Source: Pseudomonadota bacterium (GTDB lineage Bacteria; Pseudomonadota; Gammaproteobacteria; Burkholderiales; Burkholderiaceae_B). Taken from it: a stretch of DNA of 13,277 bases. Of this stretch, positions 5,890 to 13,057 are shown piece by piece. Within the stretch, counting starts at the first letter, position 1; each line of letters starts with the position of its first letter. A model generated the notes under the pieces. That model was not told where the DNA came from and ran no database searches. It was given only the letters and a program-made list of their open reading frames with translations. The translations under genes were made by a program, and so were the position numbers. The DNA lies in contig JAEYVD010000419.1 in NCBI GenBank assembly GCA_023432075.1, positions 1 through 13,277 of the forward strand. The letters are read 5' to 3'.

Positions 5890-7344
5890 TCAGCGCTTCG
5901 CGATCCGCGCCGGCGCATCCGGACGCCAGCCGCCGCCCAATGCCTTGTATGCCGCCACGGCGGCGCGCGCCGTTTCAGCTTGCGCCTGCGCCCGGGCGTC
6001 CGAAGCTTGCAGGAGCGTCGCGTCCGCATACAACACGTCGATCAGGCTGGCGGCGCCGCGCTTGTAGGCCGCGAACGACGATGCCCGCGCACGGGTCAGC
6101 GCGTCCTCGCCGCGAGTCAGCACCGAAGACTGCTCGGCGCGGTGAACCAGCGCGGAAAACGCGTTCTCGACATCTTCCGTCGCGCGCAGGACCGCCAGGC
6201 GATACGCCGCCAGCGCCTCGGCCTCCTGGCCCTTTGCCCCTTCGATCTGCGCATTGATGCGGCCAAAGTCGAAGAGCCGCCAGCGCAGTCCCAGCACGCC
6301 CGCAGACTGGCTGGCTCCAGCGGAAAACAGATTGCCGCTGGATACGGTCGTTGCGCTGCCCAGCAAGCCACTCAAGGAAAACTTCGGGTAGAACTCGGAA
6401 ATGGCTTCACCGATCCGCGCATTGGAGGCCGCCAGGCGGCGCTCTGCCGCGATCAGGTCGGGCCGGCGTTGCAGCAGATCCGCAGGAGAACCCATGTCCT
6501 CGATCCGGGGGGCGGCGGGTATCGGCACGTGCGCGGCCAGTTCCGCGCGATGGGTGCCGGGCACCACGCCCAGCATGACGTCCAGCGCGTTCATGGCCGC
6601 ATCGAGTCCAGTCTGCAGGACGGGAATGGTGGCCTCCACTTGCGACAGCGCGCCATCCGCCTGGCGCACCTGATACTCGGCAGCCAGCCCTCGTTCGTGC
6701 AGCAGCGCGACCTTGGCGACAAGATCTTGTTGCGTCTTGACCTGCCGCTGGGCGATGTCCAGTCGCGCCTGCAGGCTGCGAACAGCGATGTAGATGTCCG
6801 CCGTCTGCGCAGCCACGGCAAGCCGCGTGGCAATCGCCGCCGCGTCCGACGCCTGGAGTTCAGCGATGGCGGCCTCCCGGCCACGCCGCAGGCCGCCGAA
6901 AAGGTCGATTTCCCAGCTCGCCTCGAGATTGGCTTCGTATTGATTGCCCCACCGGTCATAGCCCGGCAGGGTGCTGGCCACTCGCCCCTGCGGGGTCTCG
7001 ATCGACTGGAGCGTCCGCGCAGCCGTGCCGCGCACGGAAGCCGATGGCAGCAAGGCCGCGTTCGCGGCAGTCAATCCCGCGCGGGCCTGGGCCACGCGTG
7101 CCGCCGCCTGCGCCAGATCCAGGTTCTGGTCGATCGCCAACGACACGTAGCGCGCAAGCAGCGGGTCGTCGAACTGCCGCCACCACGTCTCAAGGTCTTC
7201 AGCGGCGGCCTGGCCCATCTTGACCGCGGGCCCGTGCGTATATTGGGCGGGCAGCGGCGTTGCGGGCGCGTGGTAATCGGGACCGACCGCGCACCCAGTC
7301 ATCACGCTGGCGCATAGCAATACAAGGGAATGACGGGCAAACAT
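5890..7344 (-). CDS. Outer-membrane efflux factor, NodT/OprM-type lipoprotein
   Basis: A 484-residue protein of normal length for OprM/CusC-type channels. It opens with a lipoprotein signal MFARHSLVLLCASVMTGC, with the acylated Cys at 18, followed by AVGPDYHAP, the usual start of this family. Two TolC-type repeats follow, each with long alanine-rich helices: WWRQFDDPLLARYVSLAI (about 54-71) and NLDLAQAAARVAQARAGL in the first, and the PADLLQRRPDLIAAERRLAA block with ARIGEAISEFYPKFSLSG in the second. The latter block is a NodT/OprM hallmark. AAGGA (plus 7351-7355) lies 6 nt before ATG 7344. It forms the outer-membrane duct of the tripartite pump whose adaptor and permease lie beyond tetR on the other strand. 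A shared inverted-repeat operator in the upstream region links its control to the pump genes. Confidence 0.95.
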   Translation of the reverse strand: MFARHSLVLLCASVMTGCAVGPDYHAPATPLPAQYTHGPAVKMGQAAAEDLETWWRQFDDPLLARYVSLAIDQNLDLAQAAARVAQARAGLTAANAALLPSASVRGTAARTLQSIETPQGRVASTLPGYDRWGNQYEANLEASWEIDLFGGLRRGREAAIAELQASDAAAIATRLAVAAQTADIYIAVRSLQARLDIAQRQVKTQQDLVAKVALLHERGLAAEYQVRQADGALSQVEATIPVLQTGLDAAMNALDVMLGVVPGTHRAELAAHVPIPAAPRIEDMGSPADLLQRRPDLIAAERRLAASNARIGEAISEFYPKFSLSGLLGSATTVSSGNLFSAGASQSAGVLGLRWRLFDFGRINAQIEGAKGQEAEALAAYRLAVLRATEDVENAFSALVHRAEQSSVLTRGEDALTRARASSFAAYKRGAASLIDVLYADATLLQASDARAQAQAETARAAVAAYKALGGGWRPDAPARIAKR

Positions 7345-7369
7345 GGGAAGTCCTTCGCGTGAAATTTAG

Positions 7370-7393
7370 GTGACTATATTACGATTTAGTCAC
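7370..7393. promoter_or_regulatory. Operator 1: GTGACTA-N10-TAGTCAC, likely TetR binding site
   Basis: GTGACTA (7370-7376) and TAGTCAC (7387-7393) form a perfect 7-bp inverted repeat across 10 bp, in the 87-bp gap between the divergent outer-membrane-factor and tetR genes. It covers the spacer and -10 region of the minus-strand promoter. The same plan recurs at 8060-8083. Size, symmetry and position fit a TetR dimer site; binding by this particular protein is inferred. Confidence 0.75.
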
Positions 7394-7403
7394 TTGTTGT
7401 CAA
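7376..7403 (-). promoter_or_regulatory. Sigma70-like promoter of the outer-membrane-factor gene
   Basis: On the minus strand a perfect -35 TTGACA (7403-7398) is followed after 16 nt by TAATAT (7381-7376); TATAGT with 19-nt spacing is an alternative -10. Transcription would begin near 7369, leaving a leader of about 25 nt with AAGGA. Operator 1 overlaps the spacer and -10, so a bound dimer would block RNA polymerase. Confidence 0.55.
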
Positions 7404-7406
7404 CAA
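7394..7406. repeat. 13-bp palindrome TTGTTG-T-CAACAA next to operator 1
   Basis: A perfect 6-bp inverted repeat with one central base directly abuts operator 1 and contains the minus-strand -35 box. It may be a second protein site or part of a promoter reading toward tetR (TTGTCA at 7397-7402 has only a weak downstream -10). Confidence 0.4.
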
Positions 7407-7431
7407 AAATCCCGCGGGTTAAGCTGCACGC

Positions 7432-8049
7432 ATGACGAAAGCAACATCCCCCGCCCTCCAGCCGCGAGGTCCGTCCGATCACGACGTCCGCGATCAGATC
7501 GTGGAAGCCGCGACCGAGTACTTCGGCCTGTACGGTTTCGACAAGACCACCGTATCGGACCTGGCCAAGGCCATCGGCTTCTCCAAGGCCTACATCTACA
7601 AGTTCTTCGACTCCAAACAGGCGATCGGCGAGGTCATCTGCGCGAATCGCCTGAACACCATCATGGTGGCCGTGGACGCGGCCGTCGCCGACGCGCGTTC
7701 CGCGCCGGACCGGTTGCGGCGCATGTTCAAGGCGCTAGTCGAGGCGGGCAGCCAGCTCTTTTTCCACGACAGCAAGCTGTACGACATTGCGCGCACGTCG
7801 GCCAGTGAGTCATGGCCGTCCGCGCAGGCCTACGAAGCGCACATCAAGGGCCTCATCCTGCAGGTGGTGCGCGAAGGCCGCGAGGCCGGCGACTTCGAGC
7901 GCAAGACGCCGCTGGATGAAACGGTCGACGCCATCTATCTGGTCATGCGGCCCTACATCAATCCCCTGCTGCTGCAGCACAACCTGGCCAATGGCGCCGA
8001 GGCAACGTCGCAACTGTCCAGCCTGATCCTGCGTAGCCTGGCGCCGTAA
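7432..8049 (+). CDS. TetR/AcrR-family repressor of the efflux locus
   Basis: A 205-residue TetR-type protein. The N-terminal DNA-binding domain covers about residues 17-65: RDQIVEAATEYFGLYGFDKT, then the HTH VSDLAKAIGFSKAYIYKFF (41-59) followed by DSKQAIGEV. The C-terminal part is an all-helical ligand-binding domain of normal length with no specific subfamily motif I can name. ATG 7432 has almost no Shine-Dalgarno, so translation may be weak or nearly leaderless, which suits a regulator needed in small amounts. It lies divergent from the outer-membrane factor and 74 bp before the adaptor. Two matching inverted repeats flank the gene, so it probably represses both directions, and itself through operator 1. 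Pump substrates would be the expected inducers (inference). Confidence 0.93.
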   Translation: MTKATSPALQPRGPSDHDVRDQIVEAATEYFGLYGFDKTTVSDLAKAIGFSKAYIYKFFDSKQAIGEVICANRLNTIMVAVDAAVADARSAPDRLRRMFKALVEAGSQLFFHDSKLYDIARTSASESWPSAQAYEAHIKGLILQVVREGREAGDFERKTPLDETVDAIYLVMRPYINPLLLQHNLANGAEATSQLSSLILRSLAP

Positions 8050-8059
8050 ATATTTATTT

Positions 8060-8083
8060 GTGACTATTGACCTTATTGGTCAC
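8060..8083. promoter_or_regulatory. Operator 2: GTGACTA-N10-TGGTCAC, second likely TetR site
   Basis: GTGACTA (8060-8066) and TGGTCAC (8077-8083) are separated by 10 bp, the same geometry as operator 1; 16 of 24 positions agree, mostly in the arms. A shorter inverted repeat TGACC-N5-GGTCA (8068-8082) is nested inside. It overlaps the -35 box and spacer of the adaptor promoter, consistent with repression of the pump genes. Confidence 0.75.
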
Positions 8084-8094
8084 ACGTATAGAAT
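8067..8094 (+). promoter_or_regulatory. Sigma70-like promoter of the adaptor-pump operon
   Basis: TTGACC (8067-8072) and TAGAAT (8089-8094) with 16-bp spacing, 30 bp before the adaptor ATG. The -35 and most of the spacer lie inside operator 2. This gives the pump genes their own regulated promoter rather than read-through from tetR. Confidence 0.55.
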
Positions 8095-8123
8095 GGGAGC
8101 CTTCTTTGTGAGGATGGTCTCCC

Positions 8124-9227
8124 ATGCTTCGGCGTCCGCTTGCCCCGTTTGTCTTGTGCCTATTGCCTTTCGCCTTGACGGCATGCGGAGATAGTCCCCC
8201 GCCGGATCCGCGCCTCGATGCTCCGTTTGTCCGGACCGGTGTGGTGCAAAGCGCCCCAGCGCTGGCGCGTTCCTTTTCAGGCGTGGTGGCGGCCCGCGTT
8301 CAAAGCGACCTTGGATTCCGCGTTTCAGGAAAAGTCCTGGAGCGGCTGGTCGACACAGGCCAGTCCGTCACGCGCGGCCAGCCCCTCATGCGGCTGGACC
8401 CTGAGGACCTGGGCTTGCAGGCGCGCGCAGCGCGAGAAGCAGTTGCCGCAGCCCGGGCGCGCGCAAAACAGGCCACCGATGATGACGAACGCTATCGCGG
8501 CCTGGTTGCAGAAGGCGCCGTGTCCGCATCCGCTCACGCACAGATCCGGGCCGCGGCCGACACCGCGCGGGCGGACCTGAAGGCGGCAGAAGCCCGGGCC
8601 GACGTCGCGAAGAACGCGTCGAGCTATGCGGTCCTGCTGGCGGATGCCGACGGCGTCGTGGTGGACACACTGGCCGAACCCGGTCAGGTGGTCGCGGCCG
8701 GACAGCCCGTCGTACGGGTGGCACGCGCAGGGCAGCGGGAAGCCATCGTGCACCTGCCTGAAACGTTGCGGCCTTCAGTGGGTTCCACCGCCAAGGCAAT
8801 GCTCTACGGCGATCGGCAGTCCCCTGCCCCCGCAACACTGCGGCAACTCTCTGATGCCGCGGACCGCATCACACGCACGTTTGAGGCCCGCTATGTATTG
8901 GAAGGCGCACTGGCGGGCGCGCCGTTGGGCGCCACCGTCACCGTCGACATCCCGCAACCGGCGGACGCCGCCCCGACACTGCAAGTACCGATCGGCGCCT
9001 TGTTCGACGCGGGCGCGGGCCCCGGCGTATGGGTAGTGAACGGCACACCGGCACAGGTGGCGCGCCGGCCTGTAGCGGTGCATGGCCTAAGCGACGACGT
9101 CGCGCGCGTGGCAGGCGACCTCCAGGCGGGCGAGCGCGTTGTGTCCCTGGGTGCGCATCTGCTGCATGAGGGCGAGCAGGTCAGGCTTGCCAGCCAAACC
9201 GCAGCCAGCGTCGCGGGAGCGCGCTGA
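8124..9227 (+). CDS. RND efflux periplasmic adaptor (membrane fusion lipoprotein)
   Basis: A 367-residue membrane fusion protein. The signal MLRRPLAPFVLCLLPFALTAC carries a lipobox with acylated Cys 21, so it is anchored in the inner membrane facing the periplasm. Then come a beta-barrel/lipoyl half (SGVVAARVQSDLGFRVSGKV, with VDTGQSVTRGQPLMRLDPED), an alanine-rich helical hairpin (about 91-150), the second lipoyl half (ADGVVVDTLAEPGQVVAAGQ) and a barrel plus membrane-proximal domain ending near GERVVSLGAHLLHEGEQVR. This is the normal order of the HlyD/AcrA type, slightly short at the hairpin. GAGGA (8110-8114) lies 9 nt upstream. The stop TGA shares one base with the ATG of the pump gene, so the two are translationally coupled. 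It bridges the pump and the outer-membrane duct. Confidence 0.95.
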   Translation: MLRRPLAPFVLCLLPFALTACGDSPPPDPRLDAPFVRTGVVQSAPALARSFSGVVAARVQSDLGFRVSGKVLERLVDTGQSVTRGQPLMRLDPEDLGLQARAAREAVAAARARAKQATDDDERYRGLVAEGAVSASAHAQIRAAADTARADLKAAEARADVAKNASSYAVLLADADGVVVDTLAEPGQVVAAGQPVVRVARAGQREAIVHLPETLRPSVGSTAKAMLYGDRQSPAPATLRQLSDAADRITRTFEARYVLEGALAGAPLGATVTVDIPQPADAAPTLQVPIGALFDAGAGPGVWVVNGTPAQVARRPVAVHGLSDDVARVAGDLQAGERVVSLGAHLLHEGEQVRLASQTAASVAGAR

Positions 9228-12200
9228 TGAGCGAAGGCCGCTTCAACCTGTCCGCGCTCGCGGTGCGCGAGCGCTCGATCACGCTGTTCCTGATTTTCCT
9301 GGTGTCTGTCGCGGGGATCCTCGCATTCTTTCAGCTGGGCCGCGCCGAAGACCCGCCCTTCACCATCAAGCAGATGACCGTCGTCACCGCTTGGCCTGGC
9401 GCGACCGCGCAGGAAATGCAGGACCAGGTCGCAGAACCCCTGGAAAAGCGGCTGCAGGAGTTGCGATGGTACGACCGGACCGAGACCTTCACGCGTCCGG
9501 GACTGGCGTTCACCATGGTGTCGCTCCTGGACAGCACGCCGCCCAAAGCCGTGCAGGAAGAGTTCTATCAGGCGCGCAAGAAGCTCGCCGACGAGGCCAA
9601 ACGCCTGCCTCCCGGCGTCGTCGGCCCCATGGTCAACGACGAATACGCGGACGTGACATTTGCGCTGTATGCGCTCAAGGCAAAGGGCGAGCCCCAGCGC
9701 CTGCTGGTGCGCGACGCGGAAGCGCTACGCCAGCAACTGCTTCACGTGCCAGGCGTCAAAAAGGTCAACATCATCGGTGAACAGCCCGAGCGCATCTTCG
9801 TGTCGTTTTCCCACGACCGTCTGGCCACGCTCGGCGTCGATCCGCAAGCCATTTTTGCCGCGCTCAATGCACAGAACGTCCTGACGCCTGCCGGCTCCAT
9901 CGAAACCAAGGGGCCTCAGGTGTTCCTGCGCGTGGACGGCGCGTTCGACAGCCTGGACAAGATCCGCCAGACACCCATCATCGCGCAGGGACGCACGCTG
10001 AAGCTGGCCGACGTGGCGACCGTGGAACGCGGCTATGAAGACCCGGCCACCTTTCTGGTGCGCAACAACGGCGAACCGGCGCTGATCTTGGGCGTGGTCA
10101 TGCGTGACGAATGGAATGGGCTGGACCTGGGCAGCGCGCTCGAGAAGGAAGTAGGCAAGATCAATGCCGCGTTGCCGCTAGGCATGAGCCTGACCAAGGT
10201 CACCGACCAGGCAGTCAACATCGGCGCGGCCGTGGATGAATTCATGGTCAAGTTCTTCGTCGCGCTGCTGGTCGTGATGCTGGTGTGCTTTATCAGCATG
10301 GGGTGGCGCGTGGGCGTCGTGGTGGCGGCCGCCGTGCCGCTGACCCTGGCGGCAGTGTTCGTGATCATGGCGGCCTCCGGCAAGAATTTCGACCGCATCA
10401 CGCTCGGGTCACTGATCCTGGCATTGGGCTTGCTTGTGGACGACGCCATCATTGCCATCGAAATGATGGTGGTCAAGATGGAGGAAGGCTACAGCCGCAT
10501 TGCGGCATCGGCGTACGCATGGAGCCACACAGCCGCCCCCATGCTGTCGGGCACGCTGGTCACGGCGGTCGGTTTCATGCCGAACGGGTTCGCCCGCTCG
10601 ACTGCGGGCGAGTACACCAGCAATATGTTCTGGATCGTCGGCATTGCGTTGATTGCGTCGTGGGTGGTGGCGGTGGTCTTCACGCCTTACCTGGGCGTGA
10701 AGATGCTGCCGGACATCAAGAAGATCGAAGGCGGCCACCACGCCATCTACGATACCCGCCATTACAACCGGTTCCGGCGCCTGCTCCGGCGCGTCATTGG
10801 CCGCAAATGGCTGGTGGCGGGCGCGGTGGTCGCGGTCTTTGCGCTGGCCGTGGCCGGCATGGGACTGGTCAACAAGCAGTTCTTTCCCACTTCAGATCGG
10901 CCTGAAGTGCTCGTCGAAGTGCAAATGCCTTACGGCACGTCCATCGAACAGACGAGCCAGGCCACAGCGGCAGTCGAAGCGTGGCTTGCGACGCAGCCGG
11001 AGGCCCGGATCGTCACCGCGTACATCGGCCAAGGCGCGCCGCGCTTCTTTCTTGCCATGTCGCCGGAGCTGCCCGACCCATCATTCGCCAAGATCGTCAT
11101 CCTGACGGGAAACGACAAGGAACGTGAATCCCTCAAGATCCGGCTTCGCCAGGCCATCGCGGACGGCTTGGCGCCGCAGGCGCAGGTCCGTGTCACGCAA
11201 ATCGTGTTTGGCCCGCCCTCCCCGTTCCCGGTCGCCTATCGCATCATGGGTCCTGACGCCGACACCTTGCGCGCGATCGCCGCACGCGTCCAGTCCATCA
11301 TGCGTGCGGATCCCATGATGCGCACCGTGAACACCGACTGGGGCGCGCGCGTTCCCGCCCTGCATTTCACGCTGGACCAGGACCGGCTTCAGGCGGTCGG
11401 ACTGACCTCAAGTTCGGTGGCGCTGCAGTTGCAATTTCTGCTCAGTGGCGTGCCCCTGACGAATGTTCGCGAAGACATCCGCTCGGTGGAAGTAGTCGGG
11501 CGAGCGGCAGGCGATGTCCGTCTGGACCCGGCCAAGATCGCCGGCCTGACGCTGGTCGGTGCCGACGGCCAACGCGTGCCGCTGTCGCAAGTAGGCACGG
11601 TTCAAGTCCGCATGGAGGATCCCATCATGCGGCGCCGAGACCGCACGCCCACCATTACGGTGCGCGGCGACATCGCGGAAGGACTTCAGCCGCCTGACGT
11701 TTCAACCGCGATCCTCAAGCAGCTGCAACCGGTCATCAACGAATTGCCCGCGGGCTATCGCATCGAACAAGCCGGTTCCATCGAGGAATCCGCCAAGGCA
11801 AACGCCGCCTTGCTGCCGCTCTTTCCCCTGATGATTGCCGCGACCTTGCTCATCATCATCCTGCAGGTGAGATCCATCGCCGCCATGGTGATGGTGTTTG
11901 CGACCAGCCCGCTCGGCCTGATCGGTGTCGTGCCGACATTGCTTCTGTTCCAGCAGCCCTTCGGCATCAATGCGCTGGTCGGGCTGATCGCGCTATCCGG
12001 CATCCTGATGCGCAACACGCTGATACTGATCGGCCAGATCCACCAGAATGAACAGGAAGGCCTCGCGCCCTTCGACGCGGTGGTCGAGGCGACCGTGCAG
12101 CGGGCGCGGCCAGTCATCCTGACCGCGCTGGCCGCGATACTGGCTTTCATCCCATTGACGCACTCGGTGTTCTGGGGAACGCTGGCCTACACGCTGATCG

Positions 12201-12331
12201 GTGGCACGTTCGCAGGCACGATCATCACGCTGGTCTTCCTGCCCGCCATGTATTCAATCTGGTTCAAGATCCGTCCGGCCGGCGAGCGGGATGATCCTGA
12301 ACCCTTGGCTTCCCGGGTAATGACCGGTTGA
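9227..12331 (+). CDS. RND multidrug efflux pump, inner-membrane permease (HAE1-like)
   Basis: A 1034-residue proton-driven exporter of full length for the AcrB class. TM1 lies near 15-37 (SITLFLIFLVSVAGILAFF), followed by the large periplasmic porter domain (PGATAQEMQDQVAEPLEKRL, the ARKKLADEAKRLPPGVVGP stretch). TM2-TM6 span about 335-495 with the TM4 proton-relay pair D405-D406 (GLLVDDAIIAIE). TM7 lies near 525-545, then the second porter domain, and TM8-TM12 at about 860-1017. In TM10 the AcrB K940 position is R929 (GILMRNTLILIGQI), a variant known in other RND groups. The N-terminal half resembles the TriC-like branch from memory, but only one adaptor is present here, so no symbol is given. 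It starts inside the adaptor stop (TGATG). The substrate range is unknown; many such pumps export biocides, dyes or antibiotics. Confidence 0.95.
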   Translation: MSEGRFNLSALAVRERSITLFLIFLVSVAGILAFFQLGRAEDPPFTIKQMTVVTAWPGATAQEMQDQVAEPLEKRLQELRWYDRTETFTRPGLAFTMVSLLDSTPPKAVQEEFYQARKKLADEAKRLPPGVVGPMVNDEYADVTFALYALKAKGEPQRLLVRDAEALRQQLLHVPGVKKVNIIGEQPERIFVSFSHDRLATLGVDPQAIFAALNAQNVLTPAGSIETKGPQVFLRVDGAFDSLDKIRQTPIIAQGRTLKLADVATVERGYEDPATFLVRNNGEPALILGVVMRDEWNGLDLGSALEKEVGKINAALPLGMSLTKVTDQAVNIGAAVDEFMVKFFVALLVVMLVCFISMGWRVGVVVAAAVPLTLAAVFVIMAASGKNFDRITLGSLILALGLLVDDAIIAIEMMVVKMEEGYSRIAASAYAWSHTAAPMLSGTLVTAVGFMPNGFARSTAGEYTSNMFWIVGIALIASWVVAVVFTPYLGVKMLPDIKKIEGGHHAIYDTRHYNRFRRLLRRVIGRKWLVAGAVVAVFALAVAGMGLVNKQFFPTSDRPEVLVEVQMPYGTSIEQTSQATAAVEAWLATQPEARIVTAYIGQGAPRFFLAMSPELPDPSFAKIVILTGNDKERESLKIRLRQAIADGLAPQAQVRVTQIVFGPPSPFPVAYRIMGPDADTLRAIAARVQSIMRADPMMRTVNTDWGARVPALHFTLDQDRLQAVGLTSSSVALQLQFLLSGVPLTNVREDIRSVEVVGRAAGDVRLDPAKIAGLTLVGADGQRVPLSQVGTVQVRMEDPIMRRRDRTPTITVRGDIAEGLQPPDVSTAILKQLQPVINELPAGYRIEQAGSIEESAKANAALLPLFPLMIAATLLIIILQVRSIAAMVMVFATSPLGLIGVVPTLLLFQQPFGINALVGLIALSGILMRNTLILIGQIHQNEQEGLAPFDAVVEATVQRARPVILTALAAILAFIPLTHSVFWGTLAYTLIGGTFAGTIITLVFLPAMYSIWFKIRPAGERDDPEPLASRVMTG

Positions 12332-12333
12332 TT

Positions 12334-12351
12334 CACGCCGCAGCCGGCGTG
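12334..12351 (+). other. Perfect 7-bp hairpin right after the pump stop codon
   Basis: CACGCCG (12334-12340), loop CAGC, CGGCGTG (12345-12351) begins 3 nt after the pump stop. No T-tract follows, so it is more likely an RNA-stabilising or partial-attenuation hairpin between pump and thioesterase genes than a full terminator. Confidence 0.45.
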
Positions 12352-12378
12352 GCAACCGCCCGCCGGTGGCTTCACGAC

Positions 12379-12384
12379 GAGGGG
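12379..12384 (+). promoter_or_regulatory. Ribosome site deciding the thioesterase start
   Basis: GAGGGG lies 6 nt before ATG 12391. It decides against the longer frame opening at TTG 12328, which overlaps the pump stop and has no such site. Confidence 0.6.
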
Positions 12385-12390
12385 TTTCGC

Positions 12391-12930
12391 ATGTACAGGA
12401 ATCAACAGACGGGCTGGGCGGCCCAGCACAAGGCAGCACTCGATCGGCTTGCCGCAGGCGGAGGCAAGCCCGACATCGCCCGTCAAGATCAGATCGCCGG
12501 GATGACCGGGTTGCAGATCCTGCATGCCATGATGGCTGGGGAGCTGCCCTACCCGCCCATGAACGACACCATGAACATGACGCTGGCAGAAGCGGAATCT
12601 GGCTGGGCCGTGTTTATCGGCATTCCCGAGCTGCGGCATTGCAACCCGTTCGGCACCATCCATGGTGGCTGGTTCTCGGCCCTGCTGGATTCCGCGCTGG
12701 GTTGTGCAATCCAGAGCGCGCTCCCGCTGGGGCGGACTTACACGACGGTTGAACTCAGCGTCAACATCGTGCGCGCGGCATCGCCATCCACCGGCCCGCT
12801 TCGCGCGGCCGCCACGCTGGTGCACAACGGAAAGCAGCTCGCGACGGCGCAGGCGCGGGTAGAGGACGAAAACGGCAAGCTGTACGCGCATGCCAGCACC
12901 ACGTGCGTTGTCTTCGACCGGCGGGGATAG
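12391..12930 (+). CDS. PaaI-type hotdog-fold thioesterase
   Basis: A 179-residue protein starting MYRNQQTGWAAQ; ATG 12391 follows GAGGGG. The hotdog core is in the second half: NPFGTIHGGWFSALLDSALG (about 85-104), with the HGG and the D of LLDSA typical of PaaI/YdiI-like acyl-CoA thioesterases (4HBT), then GRTYTTVELSVNIVRAA, LRAAATLVHNGKQLATAQAR and VEDENGKLYAHASTTCVVF. It should hydrolyse an aromatic or medium-chain acyl-CoA in the cytoplasm. The extra 60 or so N-terminal residues (MTGLQILHAMMAGELPYPP) match the longer members of this group. It sits 59 bp behind the pump on the same strand with a hairpin but no clear promoter between, so it may be the last gene of the pump operon. The link to efflux is inference. 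Confidence 0.9.
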   Translation: MYRNQQTGWAAQHKAALDRLAAGGGKPDIARQDQIAGMTGLQILHAMMAGELPYPPMNDTMNMTLAEAESGWAVFIGIPELRHCNPFGTIHGGWFSALLDSALGCAIQSALPLGRTYTTVELSVNIVRAASPSTGPLRAAATLVHNGKQLATAQARVEDENGKLYAHASTTCVVFDRRG

Positions 12931-12944
12931 CAGGGCGATGGGAC

Positions 12945-12964
12945 CGGGCCTGACGCCTGGCCCG
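12945..12964. terminator. Weak hairpin after the thioesterase gene
   Basis: CGGGCC (12945-12950) pairs with GGCCCG (12959-12964) across 8 nt, 14 bp after the thioesterase stop. It may mark the end of the operon but has no T-tract. The rest of the gap to 13057 shows only a CAGAA/TTCTG inverted repeat (13023-13041) and a -10-like TAGAAT. Confidence 0.3.
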
Positions 12965-13044
12965 CGCTAGCGGCGCGCCAACGCGCCCCTGCGACAGAAC
13001 GCCGCACGCGTTTCCAATCCGTCAGAATGCGTGAGGTTCTGTAA

Positions 13045-13050
13045 TAGAAT
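13045..13050 (+). promoter_or_regulatory. -10-like TAGAAT just before the last gene
   Basis: TAGAAT ends 7 bp before ATG 13058, so transcription from it would start almost at the ATG. No -35 at 16-18 bp spacing was found, so this is tentative. The inverted repeat CAGAA (13023-13027)/TTCTG (13037-13041) lies just upstream and could be a regulator site. Confidence 0.25.
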
Positions 13051-13057
13051 CCCGCCC

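Noticed and set aside
5848..7317. 489-codon plus-strand open frame over the outer-membrane-factor gene
   Set aside because: Antisense shadow of a full-length NodT/OprM-type gene; length comes from the lack of AT-rich stop codons.
8095..8123. GGGAG/CTCCC pairing across the adaptor leader as a translational switch
   Set aside because: The first arm lies upstream of the predicted transcript start near 8101, so it would not be in the message.
10191..10202. TGACC-AA-GGTCA palindrome inside the pump gene as a third operator
   Set aside because: Different spacing from the paired operators, and it lies in constrained coding sequence (LTKVTD); likely chance.
12328..12390. TTG at 12328 as the thioesterase start
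   Set aside because: Would overlap the pump stop and adds 21 residues without a ribosome site; ATG 12391 has GAGGGG at 6 nt.
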